Position numbers and translations under genes: made by a program. Shown here piece after piece: positions 22,141-32,962 of a stretch of DNA of 64,000 nucleotides. Within the stretch, counting starts at the first letter, position 1. The number at the start of each line of letters is the position of its first letter. The notes below the pieces were generated by a model, which was given only the letters and a program-made list of their open reading frames with translations, searched no databases and was not told where the DNA came from. Source of the stretch: Synaphobranchus kaupii (taxonomy: Eukaryota; Chordata; Actinopteri; Anguilliformes; Synaphobranchidae); the NCBI GenBank assembly GCA_029718625.1, contig CM056379.1:65499626-65563625 (forward strand), given 5' to 3'.

Positions 22141-24244
22141 AACAAACCAATGACAGCATTGGTTAGAAAGAGAGGACAGAGAGGTGTTTTGTCATTACAC
22201 AGGAGGATCATTTCACAATATCGCCACCTATCGCGGCGTATTGACAAACTACTCGCACAGTCGTAGGGTCGGTGAGGCGGCAAGGTGGTGGCACGCTGTT
22301 TACTGAACACCATATCAAGCTCAGTGTACTCGGCCGGCACATTAGGTGGCAAAGGGAATTTGAGTGCTCCTATCATTCTAATGTCTTCAGAACTAACGGG
22401 GGAAAGAGGCGCGGATTCTAACACAATCTCCGAATTGGAACGCTCATCTAGGGACAAGTCATCTAACGGATGGTTCCAATCAAACTGTATATCCCACACC
22501 AGACTATCCTCCCCATCCTCTGGGTGAGGCAAACCTCATCGATTCGACCGGGGCATCACCCTCATCATCATCGCTAAAATAGCTCAGGTCAGCTTCAGCC
22601 CCATGACTGTCAGGTGCGGGTGAGGGCGTCAGCAGACAGTGAGGAGCGCACTGGGGACCCCACTGTATGATGGTGTCTCCCTCACTGCCCCAATTAACAT
22701 GAGATTTGTGCTTGACCAACCAGCAGGGACCCAGAACGAGGGGGTAGGTAGGTGAGTCAACTAAAAAGAGTCTGATTCGTTCCAAATGACCCCCGTGATG
22801 AGTACGCATAAAGATAGAGTCGTCGTTTGTTTCACTAGACCAGTACCCAGCGGGCGACCGTAGAGAGCAGTAATGTATCGGGTCTGTGAAAGGGAAGGAA
22901 CCAGAATTCCAGACTCCTTGGTCCACTTAAAGTCCACAAAACACTCCACCGCCCCTGAATCTAGAAAGGCGTCTTTTGGTGTTTGTTCCAGGATATTTCG
23001 ACTGGTAATAGAGTGCGGAAGACTAGTTTGTTATGTCTCGCTGGTATCTTCCGTTCTACTAGCGAGACCCCCCCATTTACCACCAACTTAGGGCACTCGG
23101 TCTTTGTGTGTCCCCTGCGTCTCAGTACCGACATCAGTCCCTGCGCTGCTTAGGTTCCTGTGTGTCACGGAAGGAGGAGCTATCGAGCTGCATGAGCTCG
23201 TCTTTGCCCAGCGAATCGTGGACAGCAGGAGATTTCGGGGGCGTACCCGGAAGAGGGGGAACGTACGGAGTAAATCGGCCCTTCCTCTCTCCTCTCTCAC
23301 GTTCCCTAACGCGGTTGTCGATGCGTATGGCGGTTGTTACTAAAGTATTGAATGTGGCAGGAGGTTCGAGTACCGCCAGAGCATCTTTAACCAGGTCAGA
23401 AAGCGTGTTAGTAGGGCGCTGCGGTGGTACAACGGTAAGAGCGCAGACTTTCAGTCGGTGCAGTTGTGCTCCGAGGATCGGGGTTCGCGCCCCGGTCCTG
23501 CCAGATCCGAGCAGCAATTGGCATTGGGAACAGCAATGGGTGGGGGGGAGGGGCTCGGAGAGAATCGCTGTGCACATAGCGGCCCTGGGCAAGCTGGAAT
23601 CATGGTCAGGAGCTAGGAGGAGTCGCGCCCTGAAGAGGACGTGGCGCCCTCCCGTCCTACCGCCGGCTGACGGGGTTGTGTAGCGGTGATTCTCTAGCGG
23701 TTGCTACACGGGGGGAATTGAATTAGAATAGGGGTTCAATTGGCTACTAAATTGGGAGAAAATGGGGAAAATCAGAAACAAAAACAAAAAAAGCGTGTTA
23801 GTAAATAACCTCTGCACAGCCGGTCTCACCTGCCAACACCCGAAACCGGATCGAGAACTCCGCCACGCTGCTGTTCCCCTGCCGAATACGGGTTAGCGCC
23901 ATCTCGTTCATGAGGCCAACCGAATAGTGCATCACCCGAGCGTTGGAACGAATAAGAGGGTCTGCCCAGGCGAGAGCGGTGCCCGTGAGGAGTGAGAGGA
24001 AAAATGCCACGCAAGAATCCTCCGTCGAGAAGCGCGACGACTACGCTTTAAAAAATATTTTGAAATAAGAAACCCCTACATTTTCCTGCCATAGCGCAGG
24101 GGGAGTTCTAATTTAGGCTCCCGATAAATGACCGGGTTAGGTGGTGGAGAAGGCTTCACAGGGGTGGGTGCTTGTGGAACTGTGGGACTAGCCGTGCTAG
24201 CTAACTCGCAAAAACTTTCTGCTAGGTCACAGAGGGTCTCAGAG
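22141..24244 (-). pseudogene. Degenerate gag-pol fragment of a second Ty3/Gypsy element
   Basis: On the minus strand Gag is recognisable: a proline-rich N-terminal region, then EPKLELPLRYGR near 24090, FFLSLLTGTALAWADPL and NSSVAEFSIRFRVLAG near 23850-24000. The frame then resumes after a SINE with TLVTTAIRIDNRVRERER. The protease has AFLDSGAVECFVD near 22960. A short reverse transcriptase start (PPHRPYDC) lies near 22270, after which similarity stops. LTRs, integrase and most of reverse transcriptase are missing. It is diverged from the element at 6275-9233. Confidence 0.8.
23414..23790 (+). mobile_element. tRNA-derived SINE with 13-bp target duplication
   Basis: The head is tRNA-like, with A box TGGTACAACGGTAAGAGCGC and B box GGGTTCGCGCCCCGG. 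A long body and the 3' tail 'attggctactaaattgggagaaaatgggg' follow, ending in AAAAAC repeats. AAGCGTGTTAGTA flanks it at 23401-23413 and 23791-23803. It interrupts the Gypsy gag fragment and is younger than it. Its tail differs from that of the SINE at 8353. Confidence 0.88.
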
Positions 24245-26130
24245 ATTGATATTAAAAGGAAACCTCCTGTTTTCACAAAACCATTTCTCTTTAGAATGAT
24301 AGAAGAACACCTCACAGTGTGATTCAGACAATCTCAGGAGATTCTGATGTGGAATTTCAAAATTAAAGCCCTCTAAAATGTCATATAACAGCTGTGTTTC
24401 TTCTATCTTCAGATTGATATTAAAAGGAAACCTCCTGTTTTCACAAAACCACTTCACAATGCTAGAAGAACAACTCACAGTGTCATTCAGACAACCTCAG
24501 GAGATTCTGATGTGGAATTTCAAAATTAAAGCCCCCTAAAATGTCATATAAGAGCTGTGTTTCTTCTATCTTCAGATTGATATTAAAAGGAAACCTTTTG
24601 TTTTCACAAAATCATTTCAATTTATTGTTATCAACGATTTATTTATAAGATTCTCTCGTTAGACACAAAAATAATAAGTATTTTTTATATTTTTACATCT
24701 ATACATCTTTTTTATAAGTAATGTATTTAAACTTCAAATTTTAACTTTAAATTCACAATACACAAATGTTTTCCTATTTAGTTATTGTCATGCGGTGAGT
24801 GCGAATGCGAGGCAACGGAGAAATGCAGACAACCCACGCAGACTGGGACAGTTGAATAATTTACAGCTAAATAGTGATGTCAAGGATGAGTGCACAAGCA
24901 GCAATTCCAGCTGTCTTCCCTGGCTTGTTCCAGGTCCTCTGTGTCCATGCCCAGGCACTGTTCATGGAACCATCTTTCACATTTGAAACATTGGATCTAT
25001 AAAATCACAAGGTGGAAATCTCTTAGATGATTTTCAGGCTACTTTCACAAATTTCGACCTGTCCGTATTTTTCAACAAATGTTACCCACTACAGTATGTG
25101 TGTTCATATAATTTGTATAAATAGTCACAATGGAGAAATTTAGTTTACTGTCAATATGTCGGTGTATCTGAATACTCAGCTTCAGTTTACAATTTCTACT
25201 GCTTTTCATCTACAAATTCTGCTTTCACAACACCAGCAGAGCTACTGCAAATGCTACTACCTCAGAGTGTAAAGGGAATGGAACTAATATGATGATGCAG
25301 CTTTTATCCCAGTTTAATCCAAGCCAATTTGGCCACCTCTAAACACCTTAAAGCATCTTGCCTTGTCCTGAGATTGTCTGAGTGACAATCTGAACGGTAC
25401 TTCTATCAATCTGAAGTGAAATTGGTCTATCATTCTGAAGTGAAATGGTTTTGTGAAAACAGGAGGTTTCCTTTTATTATCAATCAGAATTTAGAAGAAA
25501 CACAGCTCTTACAGTATATGCCATTTTAGAGGGCTTTAATTTTTAAGTTCCACATCAGAATGTCCTGAGGTTCTCTGACTGACACTCTGAGGTGTTCTTC
25601 TATCATTGTGCAGTGAAATGGTTTTGTGAAAACAGGAAGTTTCCTTTTAATATCAATCTGAATTTAGAAGAAACACAGCTCTTGTATGACATTTTAGAGG
25701 GCTTTAATTTTGAAATTCCACATCAGAATGTCCTGAGATGGTCTGAGTGACACCCTGAGGTGTTCTTCTATCATTGTGAAGTGAAATGGTTTTGTGAAAA
25801 CAGGAGGTTTCTTTTTCCTTTTAATATCAATCTGAATTTATAAGAAACACAGCTTTTATATGACATTTTAGAGGGCTTTAATTTTGAAATTCCACATCAG
25901 AATGTCCTGAGATGGTCTGAGTGACACTATGAGGTGTTCTTCTATCATTGTGAAGTGAAATGGTTTTGTGAAAACAGGAGGTTTCCTTTTAATATCAATC
26001 TGAATTGAGAAGAAACACAGCTTTTATATGACATTTTAGAGGGCTTTAATTTGGAAATTCCACATCAGAATGTCCTGAGATGATCTGAGTGACACTATGA
26101 GGTGGTGTACTGTCATTTTGAAGTCAGATT
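24245..26130. mobile_element. Foldback element with about 165-bp tandem units (family A)
   Basis: The left arm has two full units and part of a third, starting with ATTGATATTAAAAGGAAACC at 24245, 24413 and 24576. The right arm holds the reverse complement: GTGAAATGGTTTTGTGAAAA recurs at about 25441, 25613, 25780 and 25953, a period of 168-173 bp. A spacer of about 760 bp (24620-25380) has no recognisable gene. The left arm starts mid-unit against the Gypsy fragment, so it is truncated there. It is non-coding. Arms of tandem units recall foldback elements such as Drosophila FB and Galileo; that likeness is architectural only. Confidence 0.8.
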
Positions 26131-26639
26131 GGTCTTTGAAAATGTATTCTTTATTATTAAGTTAATTATTTTTTATTAATGAGTAATTATTCACACAATT
26201 GAAATGAGAAAGCCTCAATTTTTCTCTGAAATAGTTTGCAGGCGGTAGTTGTTTTTAAAAAATAATTATTAATTTTATTATTTAATAATTATTAATTTTG
26301 TTTCATTTATGTATGTATGTATGTTATTTATTTATTTATTCATTCATTGTTTACTGACAGACTGACTGATTTATTGAATGTATGAAATTGAAATTGAAAT
26401 TACTTTCATGTCTTATCACTTTCACCGGAACTTCACTTTTATTTTGAAATCAATTCTTACACGTTCTTACCATAGAATGCCTAGTATATTGCGAACTAAA
26501 AAAGAACGTGGGGGCTAATTTGACCATCTTTTTCGAAGTGGAGGCTGGCTTGACCGCAGTGGACGTTTTGTGTAGGCTACAAATAGTTGCATGTATAGTA
26601 TACAATGTACTTGACATTGCGGTTTGCGTCCAGACATTA

Positions 26640-26780
26640 ATAAATTTGTAACTATTTGTAAGTAATATGTAGCCAAATCAGCAACATTAGATTAAAACAC
26701 AAAGATCCGTTTCCGGGGCAAGGAGGAGAGGAGGTGGCACTGGAGGAAAGGAGCATGCATTTTTCAAGTATTGGGACGGA
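26640..26780 (-). mobile_element. MITE related to 13561-13868, partial
   Basis: 'aatcagcaacattagattaaaacacaaagatccgtttcc' and the end 'tttttcaagtattggga' are the reverse complement of the 13561 family. The hAT element at 26789 is inserted just outside this end. Confidence 0.6.
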
Positions 26781-26788
26781 CCCGTTAC

Positions 26789-27746
26789 TAGTGATGGGCA
26801 AAACAGTTCACTTCAGTGACACGAATCACTAGAATCAGTTCATTAAAAAGATTCGTTCAAAAGATTCGTTCACCGAATCGTTCAGTGCTTGGGCGGAGCT
26901 CCGACTGCGTACTGCGTATTGAAGTGAACTGAAACGGGCCGAACAGTTCATGCGGAAGTGCTGTCGCTTTGACAAATGCGCCAAACTCCGTTTACAAATC
27001 TTGATATTTTAAAAGTTTCCTCGTTGAATATCAATATTTGAGGTGAACGCTGGTTTTCAATAACTTTTAAGTCTTAACTTGCTGGGCCTGATTCTGGCAG
27101 TTTGAGCCGCTGATTATCACTCAGGATCACGTCACGTTAACTCACTGTGTCTAGTAGCCTTCAGTGAACGGATCACTCAACTTGCACCGTTCCGTCACAG
27201 TTTAAGGATCTGAGACAGTCTCAGCCACTAGTGTTGTGTCGTTCGCGAATGTCCCCCGGGGGATTCGCAGTGAACGAATCACTACACGTTCGCTCGCAGA
27301 AGTCCACTCTGCACGCTCGCTGCCTCGCTCGGCGCCCGCCCACCCGTGAATTTTTTTTATATTTTTTTTTATTTTTTATAAACTTTATTTCGAACAATTT
27401 AGGAAACAAATTAGAGAAAAAAAACTTTCTAGTATACAACACGCAAACACGGTACTCATTTCGGCTATACAATACTTAGAACAATACGTCCGAAATGGAA
27501 TAGGAAGAAGCAAATGCGAATGATTCGTTCAGCACAGCAGAACTAGTTCGCAAGGGACGAATCACGTTCGCTCGCGGCAGTCCCTCCCCCTCCCTGCACG
27601 GTGCACGCTCGCTGCTGATCAGATCCGTTCGAGAGCTCAACTGAACTGAGAAATGAACGGATCTTTTCAGTAAGTGATTCAGTTCAGTTCGTTCACCCAA
27701 AAGATTCGGTCTTTTGAACGAATCGTTCGCGAACGACACAACACTA
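26789..27746. mobile_element. Non-autonomous hAT element with 8-bp target duplication
   Basis: CCCGTTAC at 26781-26788 is repeated at 27747-27754. The left end is TAGTGATGGGCAAAACAG and the right end, inverted, is TAGTGTTGTGTCGTTCGCGA, both hAT-type. A second copy of the right-type terminus lies inside at 27229 in inverted orientation. The 518-bp part 27229-27746 therefore has nearly perfect terminal inverted repeats of its own, yet the duplication brackets the whole 958 bp. Repeated 'gattcgttca' and 'cgaatcgttc' motifs fill the subterminal regions. No transposase is encoded. Confidence 0.88.
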
Positions 27747-28464
27747 CCCGTTACACAGAAGCTACAGTATTTTGTAAAACCACAGATACTTTCTGTGGAT
27801 ACTATGAATTGGATTGTGATTGTGTGTTCGTGCTTGTTGTTGTAAACTTTTTGTATGCAATGCAGAAAAACAGGTGTTGTGCCGAAATCAGACTCCCTGC
27901 CAGAATTTGACTCCCCTTGCGTGCACGCGCGTCCACTCTGCATTACGTTCTTTGCGACTTCTTCATTCTCCTTTCGCGATTTCCGACCAGTATCTTCGTT
28001 CTGTCGGAGGATAGATGGACCATTCTGTGTCACTGTCTGTAGCTACGTATAGTTACTCTTTTTCTAATTTTAAATGTTCGATTTCCTTTCTGACGTAAAT
28101 TAACAAGCATACTTTTAAAGAATCAATTGCCGACGTTAAAAGCAGATAAAATGCATGTAAAGTATACTTTTCTAAAACGTCGTTAATGTTCATCCATGTC
28201 TTCTTAGATAGTGTTTCATTTGGCACAGATAGGCTATAGTGAATTTATTTTTCACTGAGGTAGTAGGCTATAGCATAGGGGATTTAACCCCATATCCATA
28301 AATGTTTTTTGAAATATAGCTATGTTCGGATATTTGCAGATATCGACAATACGTAAATATTGTAAGGATATATTTACATATTTAAAATCTACCAAAATTA
28401 CCCTGTTTAAACATCTGGGACTGTATTGTTTACCCTCAGGGAGTCAGTTGGAGGCAGGGCTGCC

Positions 28465-29035
28465 AGAATCTGACTTCCCCCTCCTTATCTCTACATTGCA
28501 ATGTTTGACAGACACCAAACCTTCTGTGGTGACACACATAGGCGTCACCTGTAGAGCCTCCAAAGCATTTTGTTATATCTGCAACAGGGGGTCAGTTACA
28601 GTGGGGGAGTCAGATTCTGGCAAGGCTTCAGTCCGGCTGCCCGAATCTGACTCCCCCTCCTTATCTCAGGATTGCAATGTTTGACAGACACCAAACCTTC
28701 TCTGGTGACACACATAGGCATTACCTGTGCAGCCTCCAAAGCATTTTCTTATATCTGCAACAGGGGGTCAGTTACAGTGGGGGACTCAGATTCTGGCAAG
28801 GCTTCAGTCCGGCTGCCAGAATCTGACTCCCCCTCCTTATCTCAGGATTGCAGTGTTTCACAAACACCAGAATAACTATAGTGACACATCTGGACCTCTA
28901 CTATACAGCCTCAAAAGAAATTGTTCATATCTGCAACAGGGGGTCAGTTACAGTGGGGGAGTCAGATTTCGGCAAGGCCTCGGTCTGGCTGCCAGAATCT
29001 GACTCCCCCTCCTTATCTCTAGATTGCAGTTTTTG
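28465..29035 (+). repeat. 176-bp tandem units, left arm (three)
   Basis: Each unit holds GGGGGAGTCAGATTCTGGC, about 16-20 bases, and GCCAGAATCTGACTCCCCC, so every unit contains its own short palindrome. The spacing of 176 bp is exact between 28603, 28779 and 28955. Confidence 0.92.
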
Positions 29036-29172
29036 ACAGACACCAAACCTGTTGTGGTGACACACATTTGCCTCACCTGTGCAGCCTCCCAAGCATTTGT
29101 TAATTTCTGCAACAACCCATGACTTCTTCATAGTGTGTAACAGCAGCGTGATGAATCGTCTGTGTACGCACA

Positions 29173-29315
29173 ACATCAGGCGACATGTGTTATCCTCTCA
29201 AGACATGGCTCCTCACCCCACTGATCAACCTACAGACAGGAGGAGACTCGCTTCAATGTGGTCCATGGCTGTGCAAGGTCAGTTGTGGAGCGCACAATAG
29301 GCATGCTGAAAGGCA
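29173..29315 (+). pseudogene. PIF/Harbinger-like transposase C-terminal fragment
   Basis: SGDMCYPLKTWLLTPLINLQ carries the GD..YPL..WLLTP block, and after a frame change EETRFNVVHGCARSVVERT and IGMLKG match the VVER.(F/I)G.LK block that ends the catalytic domain of Harbinger transposases. This nuclear enzyme would cut and paste the element. Upstream catalytic parts are missing. The same fragment occurs inverted at 30843-31000, minus strand. It is interrupted at 29316 by a hairpin MITE. Confidence 0.6.
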
Positions 29316-29592
29316 TTTCTTCATCTTAGCATATGAAGAGATTGTGCCTCAGGGAACAACATATGATTTCAATTAATTTTTTTAACAGTTGATGAATAAT
29401 TACACTCCAGAAAGGATATGGTTATACTTTGTTGGTAAGTTTACTTTAGAAAATGTACAGGTTTTAAAATGTTAACTGCTGCTACAGATTTCTTTACTAT
29501 TCAGAAGCAAACATTTACAGTATATTGAAAATTAATTGAAATCATATGTTGTTCCCTGAAGCACAATCTCTTCATATGCTAAGATGAAGAAA
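29316..29592. mobile_element. 277-bp hairpin MITE inside the foldback element
   Basis: TTTCTTCATCTTAGCATATG at 29316 is matched by CATATGCTAAGATGAAGAAA ending at 29592. The inverted match extends about 60 bases, to 'ttgttccctga..cacaatctc'. The flanking bases are CA on both sides, possibly a 2-bp duplication. It breaks the transposase remnant. Confidence 0.75.
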
Positions 29593-30842
29593 CACAGGGC
29601 CAAGTTGGCCATGCTATTTTTGTTCTTGGGAGAATATTGTACCATAGTTTTTGCACAACTGTAATTGCACTTTTTTATATAATTGATACATTTGTTGATG
29701 AGGCCCATATTATTTCTATTCTTGGGAGAAAATAAAAACTATGCACACCAGAAAGGGTCCAGAAGTTATTTTTTGTGTGTTAAACACTACAACCGAGAGA
29801 AAAGTTTTAGGAGTGAATTTTTGGCAGCCAGACTGAGGCCTTTCCTGAATCTGACTCCCCCCTGGAATTGCCAATTATGAAGAAATGCTTTTGAGGGTGA
29901 ACAATGGAGGTCTAGGGTCCTCATTTATAAAACGTTGCTTAGATTTCATCCTAAATTTGATATAAGAGCATTTCTCAAAATGTGTGTACGTGCGATTCAT
30001 AGAAATAATTATAAATCACAAATTATCCTTAAATTGCATCTGAATAAGGTCAATGCTCCTCCCTTAGAATGCCTCCAATAGTCCTAATTTCCCTATAAAT
30101 AGCCTAGGTGGGAATAAGGCCTGATATCAACCAAAAGGGAAGAAAAAAAAGAAAGAATGTGAGACAAAAATGTTAGAAGAAGCCGATATGAAAACGAACA
30201 AAGATGTCTCCCGAGGAGGAAAAGATAGGTGACACTATAGGGGAGAGTGCCATCAGCGGCATTGGGCCACACAGCGACACCGACCACATGCTTGTCAATT
30301 CAGCATGTGGGCGATCAGACACATTGAAATGCTAGGCCTACCTGATGTATAAATTTAAAGTTATGAGACCAGACAGCATTGTAATCTTGACTTTTTATTT
30401 AAAGAGAAGCTGAGACGGAGCAAGAAACCGCCCTGAGGCGCAAGATTGCGTCCCGATAGGTGCCCCTCCGTTCCCATTGCGCAGGTGATGTAGGCGCTCC
30501 ACCCCTGGCAAGGTCCTGACCGACAGCATCCTGAAATCACAGATTTAAACCAATTAGTTGGCGAGGTGGTTCTGGAGTTGCAAGAGCTTCAAATTCAATT
30601 TATCTGGTTGAGTGTGTATCCAAATAAATAAAATGAACTTTGTGAAACGCTGTTGTTTAATCCTCATTATATTGCCTGTGGTGTATTTTTCTTATCTGTT
30701 CAATTACAATCGCTGTATTAGTTGGCACCTCCTCCTGTGCGCAATGACATTCAGCTGTCCTTGGTCTGGAGGGGGGTCAGTGGCTGCGGGCGCTCATCGT
30801 TATACATGAGCCTCCCTCCAGTTGCATCCAGACATAGTCATC
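29593..30842 (+). pseudogene. Central region of the foldback element, possible Myb-like ORF remnant
   Basis: One more degenerate 176-bp unit lies at 29825-29930. A repeat edge 'cctcatttataaaacgttgc' follows. At 30405-30620 short open stretches read EAETEQETALRRKIASR and EVVLELQELQIQF, which resemble the coiled, basic C-terminal part of the Myb-like second protein of Harbinger elements. The match is only to general character and frames are broken, so this is an inference. Confidence 0.3.
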
Positions 30843-31000
30843 TGCCTTTCAGCTTGCCTATTGTGCGCTCTACAACAGACCTTGCACAGCCACATTGAAG
30901 CGAGTCTCCTCCTGTCTGTAGGTTGATCAGTGGGGTGAGGAGCCATGTCTTGAGAGGATAACACGTCGCCTGATGTTGTGCGTATACTGTTACGCACTAT
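30843..31000 (-). pseudogene. Inverted copy of the Harbinger-like transposase fragment
   Basis: It mirrors 29173-29315: 'tgcctttcagcttgcctattgtgcgctc' reads on the minus strand as the VVER..G.L block, and 'gtcttgagaggataaca' as the YPL block. It carries small deletions and differs from the other copy. Confidence 0.6.
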
Positions 31001-31079
31001 GAAGAAGTCATGGGTTGTTGCAGAAATTAACAAATGCTTGGGAGGCTGCACAGGTGAGGCAAATGTGTGTCACCACAAC

Positions 31080-32400
31080 AGGTTTGGTGTCTGTCAAAAA
31101 CTGCAATCTAGAGATAAGGAGGGGGAGTCAGATTCTGGCAACCACGCTGAGGCCTTGCCGGAATCTGACTCCCCCACTGTAACTGACCCCCTGTTGCAGA
31201 TATGAACAATTGCTTTTGAGGCTCTATAGTAGAGGTCCAGATGTGTCACGAGTGATTCCGGTGTTTGTGAAACACTGCAATCCTGAGATAAGGAGGGGGA
31301 GTCAGATTCTGGTAGCCGGACTGAAGCCTTGCCAGAATCTGACTCCCCCACTGTAACTGACCCCATGTTGCAGATATGAACAATTGCTTTTGAGGCTGTA
31401 CAGATGAGGTCCAGATGTGTCACTAGAGTGATTCTGGTGTTTGTGAAATAATGCAATCCTGAGATAAGGAGGGGGAGTCAGATTCTGGCAGCCACGCTGA
31501 GGCCTTTCCGGAATCTGACTCCCCCACTGTAACTGACCCCCTGTTGCAGATATTAACAATTGCTTTTAAGGGCGTACAGATGCGGTCCAGATGTGTCAAT
31601 AGAGTGATTCTGGTGTTTGTGAAACAATGAAATCCTGAGATAAGGAGGGGGAGTCAGATTCTGGCAGCCGGACTGAAGCCTTGCCAGAATCTGACTCCCC
31701 CACTGTAACTGACCCCCTGTTGCAGATATGAACAATTGATTTTGATGCTGTATAGTAGAGGTCCAGATGTGTCACTAGAGTGATTCCGGTGTTTGTGAAA
31801 CACTGCAATCCTGAGATAAGGAGGGGGAGTCAGATTCTGGCAGCCAGACTGAAGCCTTGCCAGAATCTGACTCCCCCACTGTAACTGACCCCCTGTTGCA
31901 GATATTAACAATTGCTTTTAAGGGTGTATAGTAGAGGTCCAGATGTGTCACTAGAGTGATTCTGGTGTTTGTGAAACACTGCAATCCTGAGATAAGGAGG
32001 GGGAGTCAGATTCCGGCAGCCGGACTGAAGCCTTGCAGGAATCTGACTCCCCCCTGTAACTGACCCCCTGTTGGACATATTAAAAATTGCTTTCAAGGTT
32101 GTATAGTAGAGGTCCAGATGTGCCACTAGAGTGATTCTGGTGTTTGTGAAACACTGCAATCCTGAGATAAGGAGGGGGAGTCAGATTCTGGCAGCCGGAC
32201 TGAAGCCTTGCCAGAATCTGACTCCCCCACTGTAACTGACCCCCTGTTGCAGATATAAGAAAAAGCTTTCGAGGCTGCACAGGTGACGCCTATGTGTGTC
32301 AGCACAGAAGGTTTGGTGTCTGTCAAACATTGCAATGTAGAGATAAGGAGGGGGAGTCAGATTCTGGCAGCCCTGCCTCCAACTGACTCCCTGTGGGTAA
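31080..32400 (-). repeat. 176-bp tandem units, right arm (eight)
   Basis: GGGGGAGTCAGATT starts at 31121, 31295, 31471, 31647, 31823, 31999, 32174 and 32350, spaced 174-176 bp. Each unit includes the short palindrome and the phrase 'gaggtccagatgtgtcac'. Shared substitutions between neighbours suggest local amplification by unequal exchange. Confidence 0.93.
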
Positions 32401-32962
32401 ACAATACAGTCCCAGATGTGTAAAGAGGGTAATTTTGGTAGATTTTAAATATGTAAATAAATCCTTACAATATTTACGTATTGTCGATATCTGCAAATAT
32501 CCGAACATAGCCATATTTGAAAAAAGATTTATGGACATGGGGTAAAATCCCCTATGTTATAGTCTACTACCTCAGTGAAAAATAAATTCAATATAGCCTA
32601 TCTGTGCCAAATGAAACACTATCTAAGAAGACACGGATGTACATTAACGACGTTTTAGAAAAGTATACTTTACATGCATTTTATCTGCTTTTAACGTCGG
32701 CAATTGATTCTTTAAAAGTATGCTTGTTAATTTACGCCAGAAAGCCACGGAAATCGAACATTTAAAATTAGAAAAAGAGTAACTATACGTAGCTACAGAC
32801 AGTGACACAGAATGGTCCATCTATCCTCCGACAGAACGAAGATACTGGTCGGAAATCGCGAAAGGAGAATGAAGAAGTCGCAAAGAACATAATGCAGGGT
32901 GGACCCGCGTGCACGCGAGGGGAGTCAAAATCCGGCAGGGAGTCTGATTTCGGCACAACACC

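Larger units (their letters stand above)
27873..32962. mobile_element. 5.1-kb foldback element with 176-bp units and Harbinger transposase remnants
   Basis: The outer ends are inverted repeats starting GGTGTTGTGCCGAAATCAGA (27873 and, inverted, 32962). The arms are 27873-29315 and 30843-32962. The left arm has three tandem units (GGGGGAGTCAGATT at 28603, 28779, 28955) and the right arm eight (31121, 31295, 31471, 31647, 31823, 31999, 32174, 32350), all 174-176 bp apart. The inner edge of each arm carries the C-terminal region of a PIF/Harbinger-type DDE transposase (29173-29315): SGDMCYPLKTWLLTP, then in another frame FNVVHGCARSVVERTIGML. The centre also has a MITE-like hairpin and a basic leucine-rich fragment. 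It is dead as a gene. I did not find a convincing target duplication. Confidence 0.82.

Noticed and set aside
23416..23505. Functional tRNA gene (A and B boxes)
   Set aside because: It is the head of a SINE with a poly-A-type tail and a target duplication; the cloverleaf is not intact as a mature tRNA.
28322..29036. Repeated short ORFs with SVTVGESDSGKAS-like peptide as a repetitive protein
   Set aside because: They follow the 176-bp DNA units, shift frame between units because 176 is not a multiple of three, and appear on both arms in either direction.
31080..32400. CRISPR array
   Set aside because: Eukaryotic context; the spacers are not unique and the units are 176 bp with internal palindromes.
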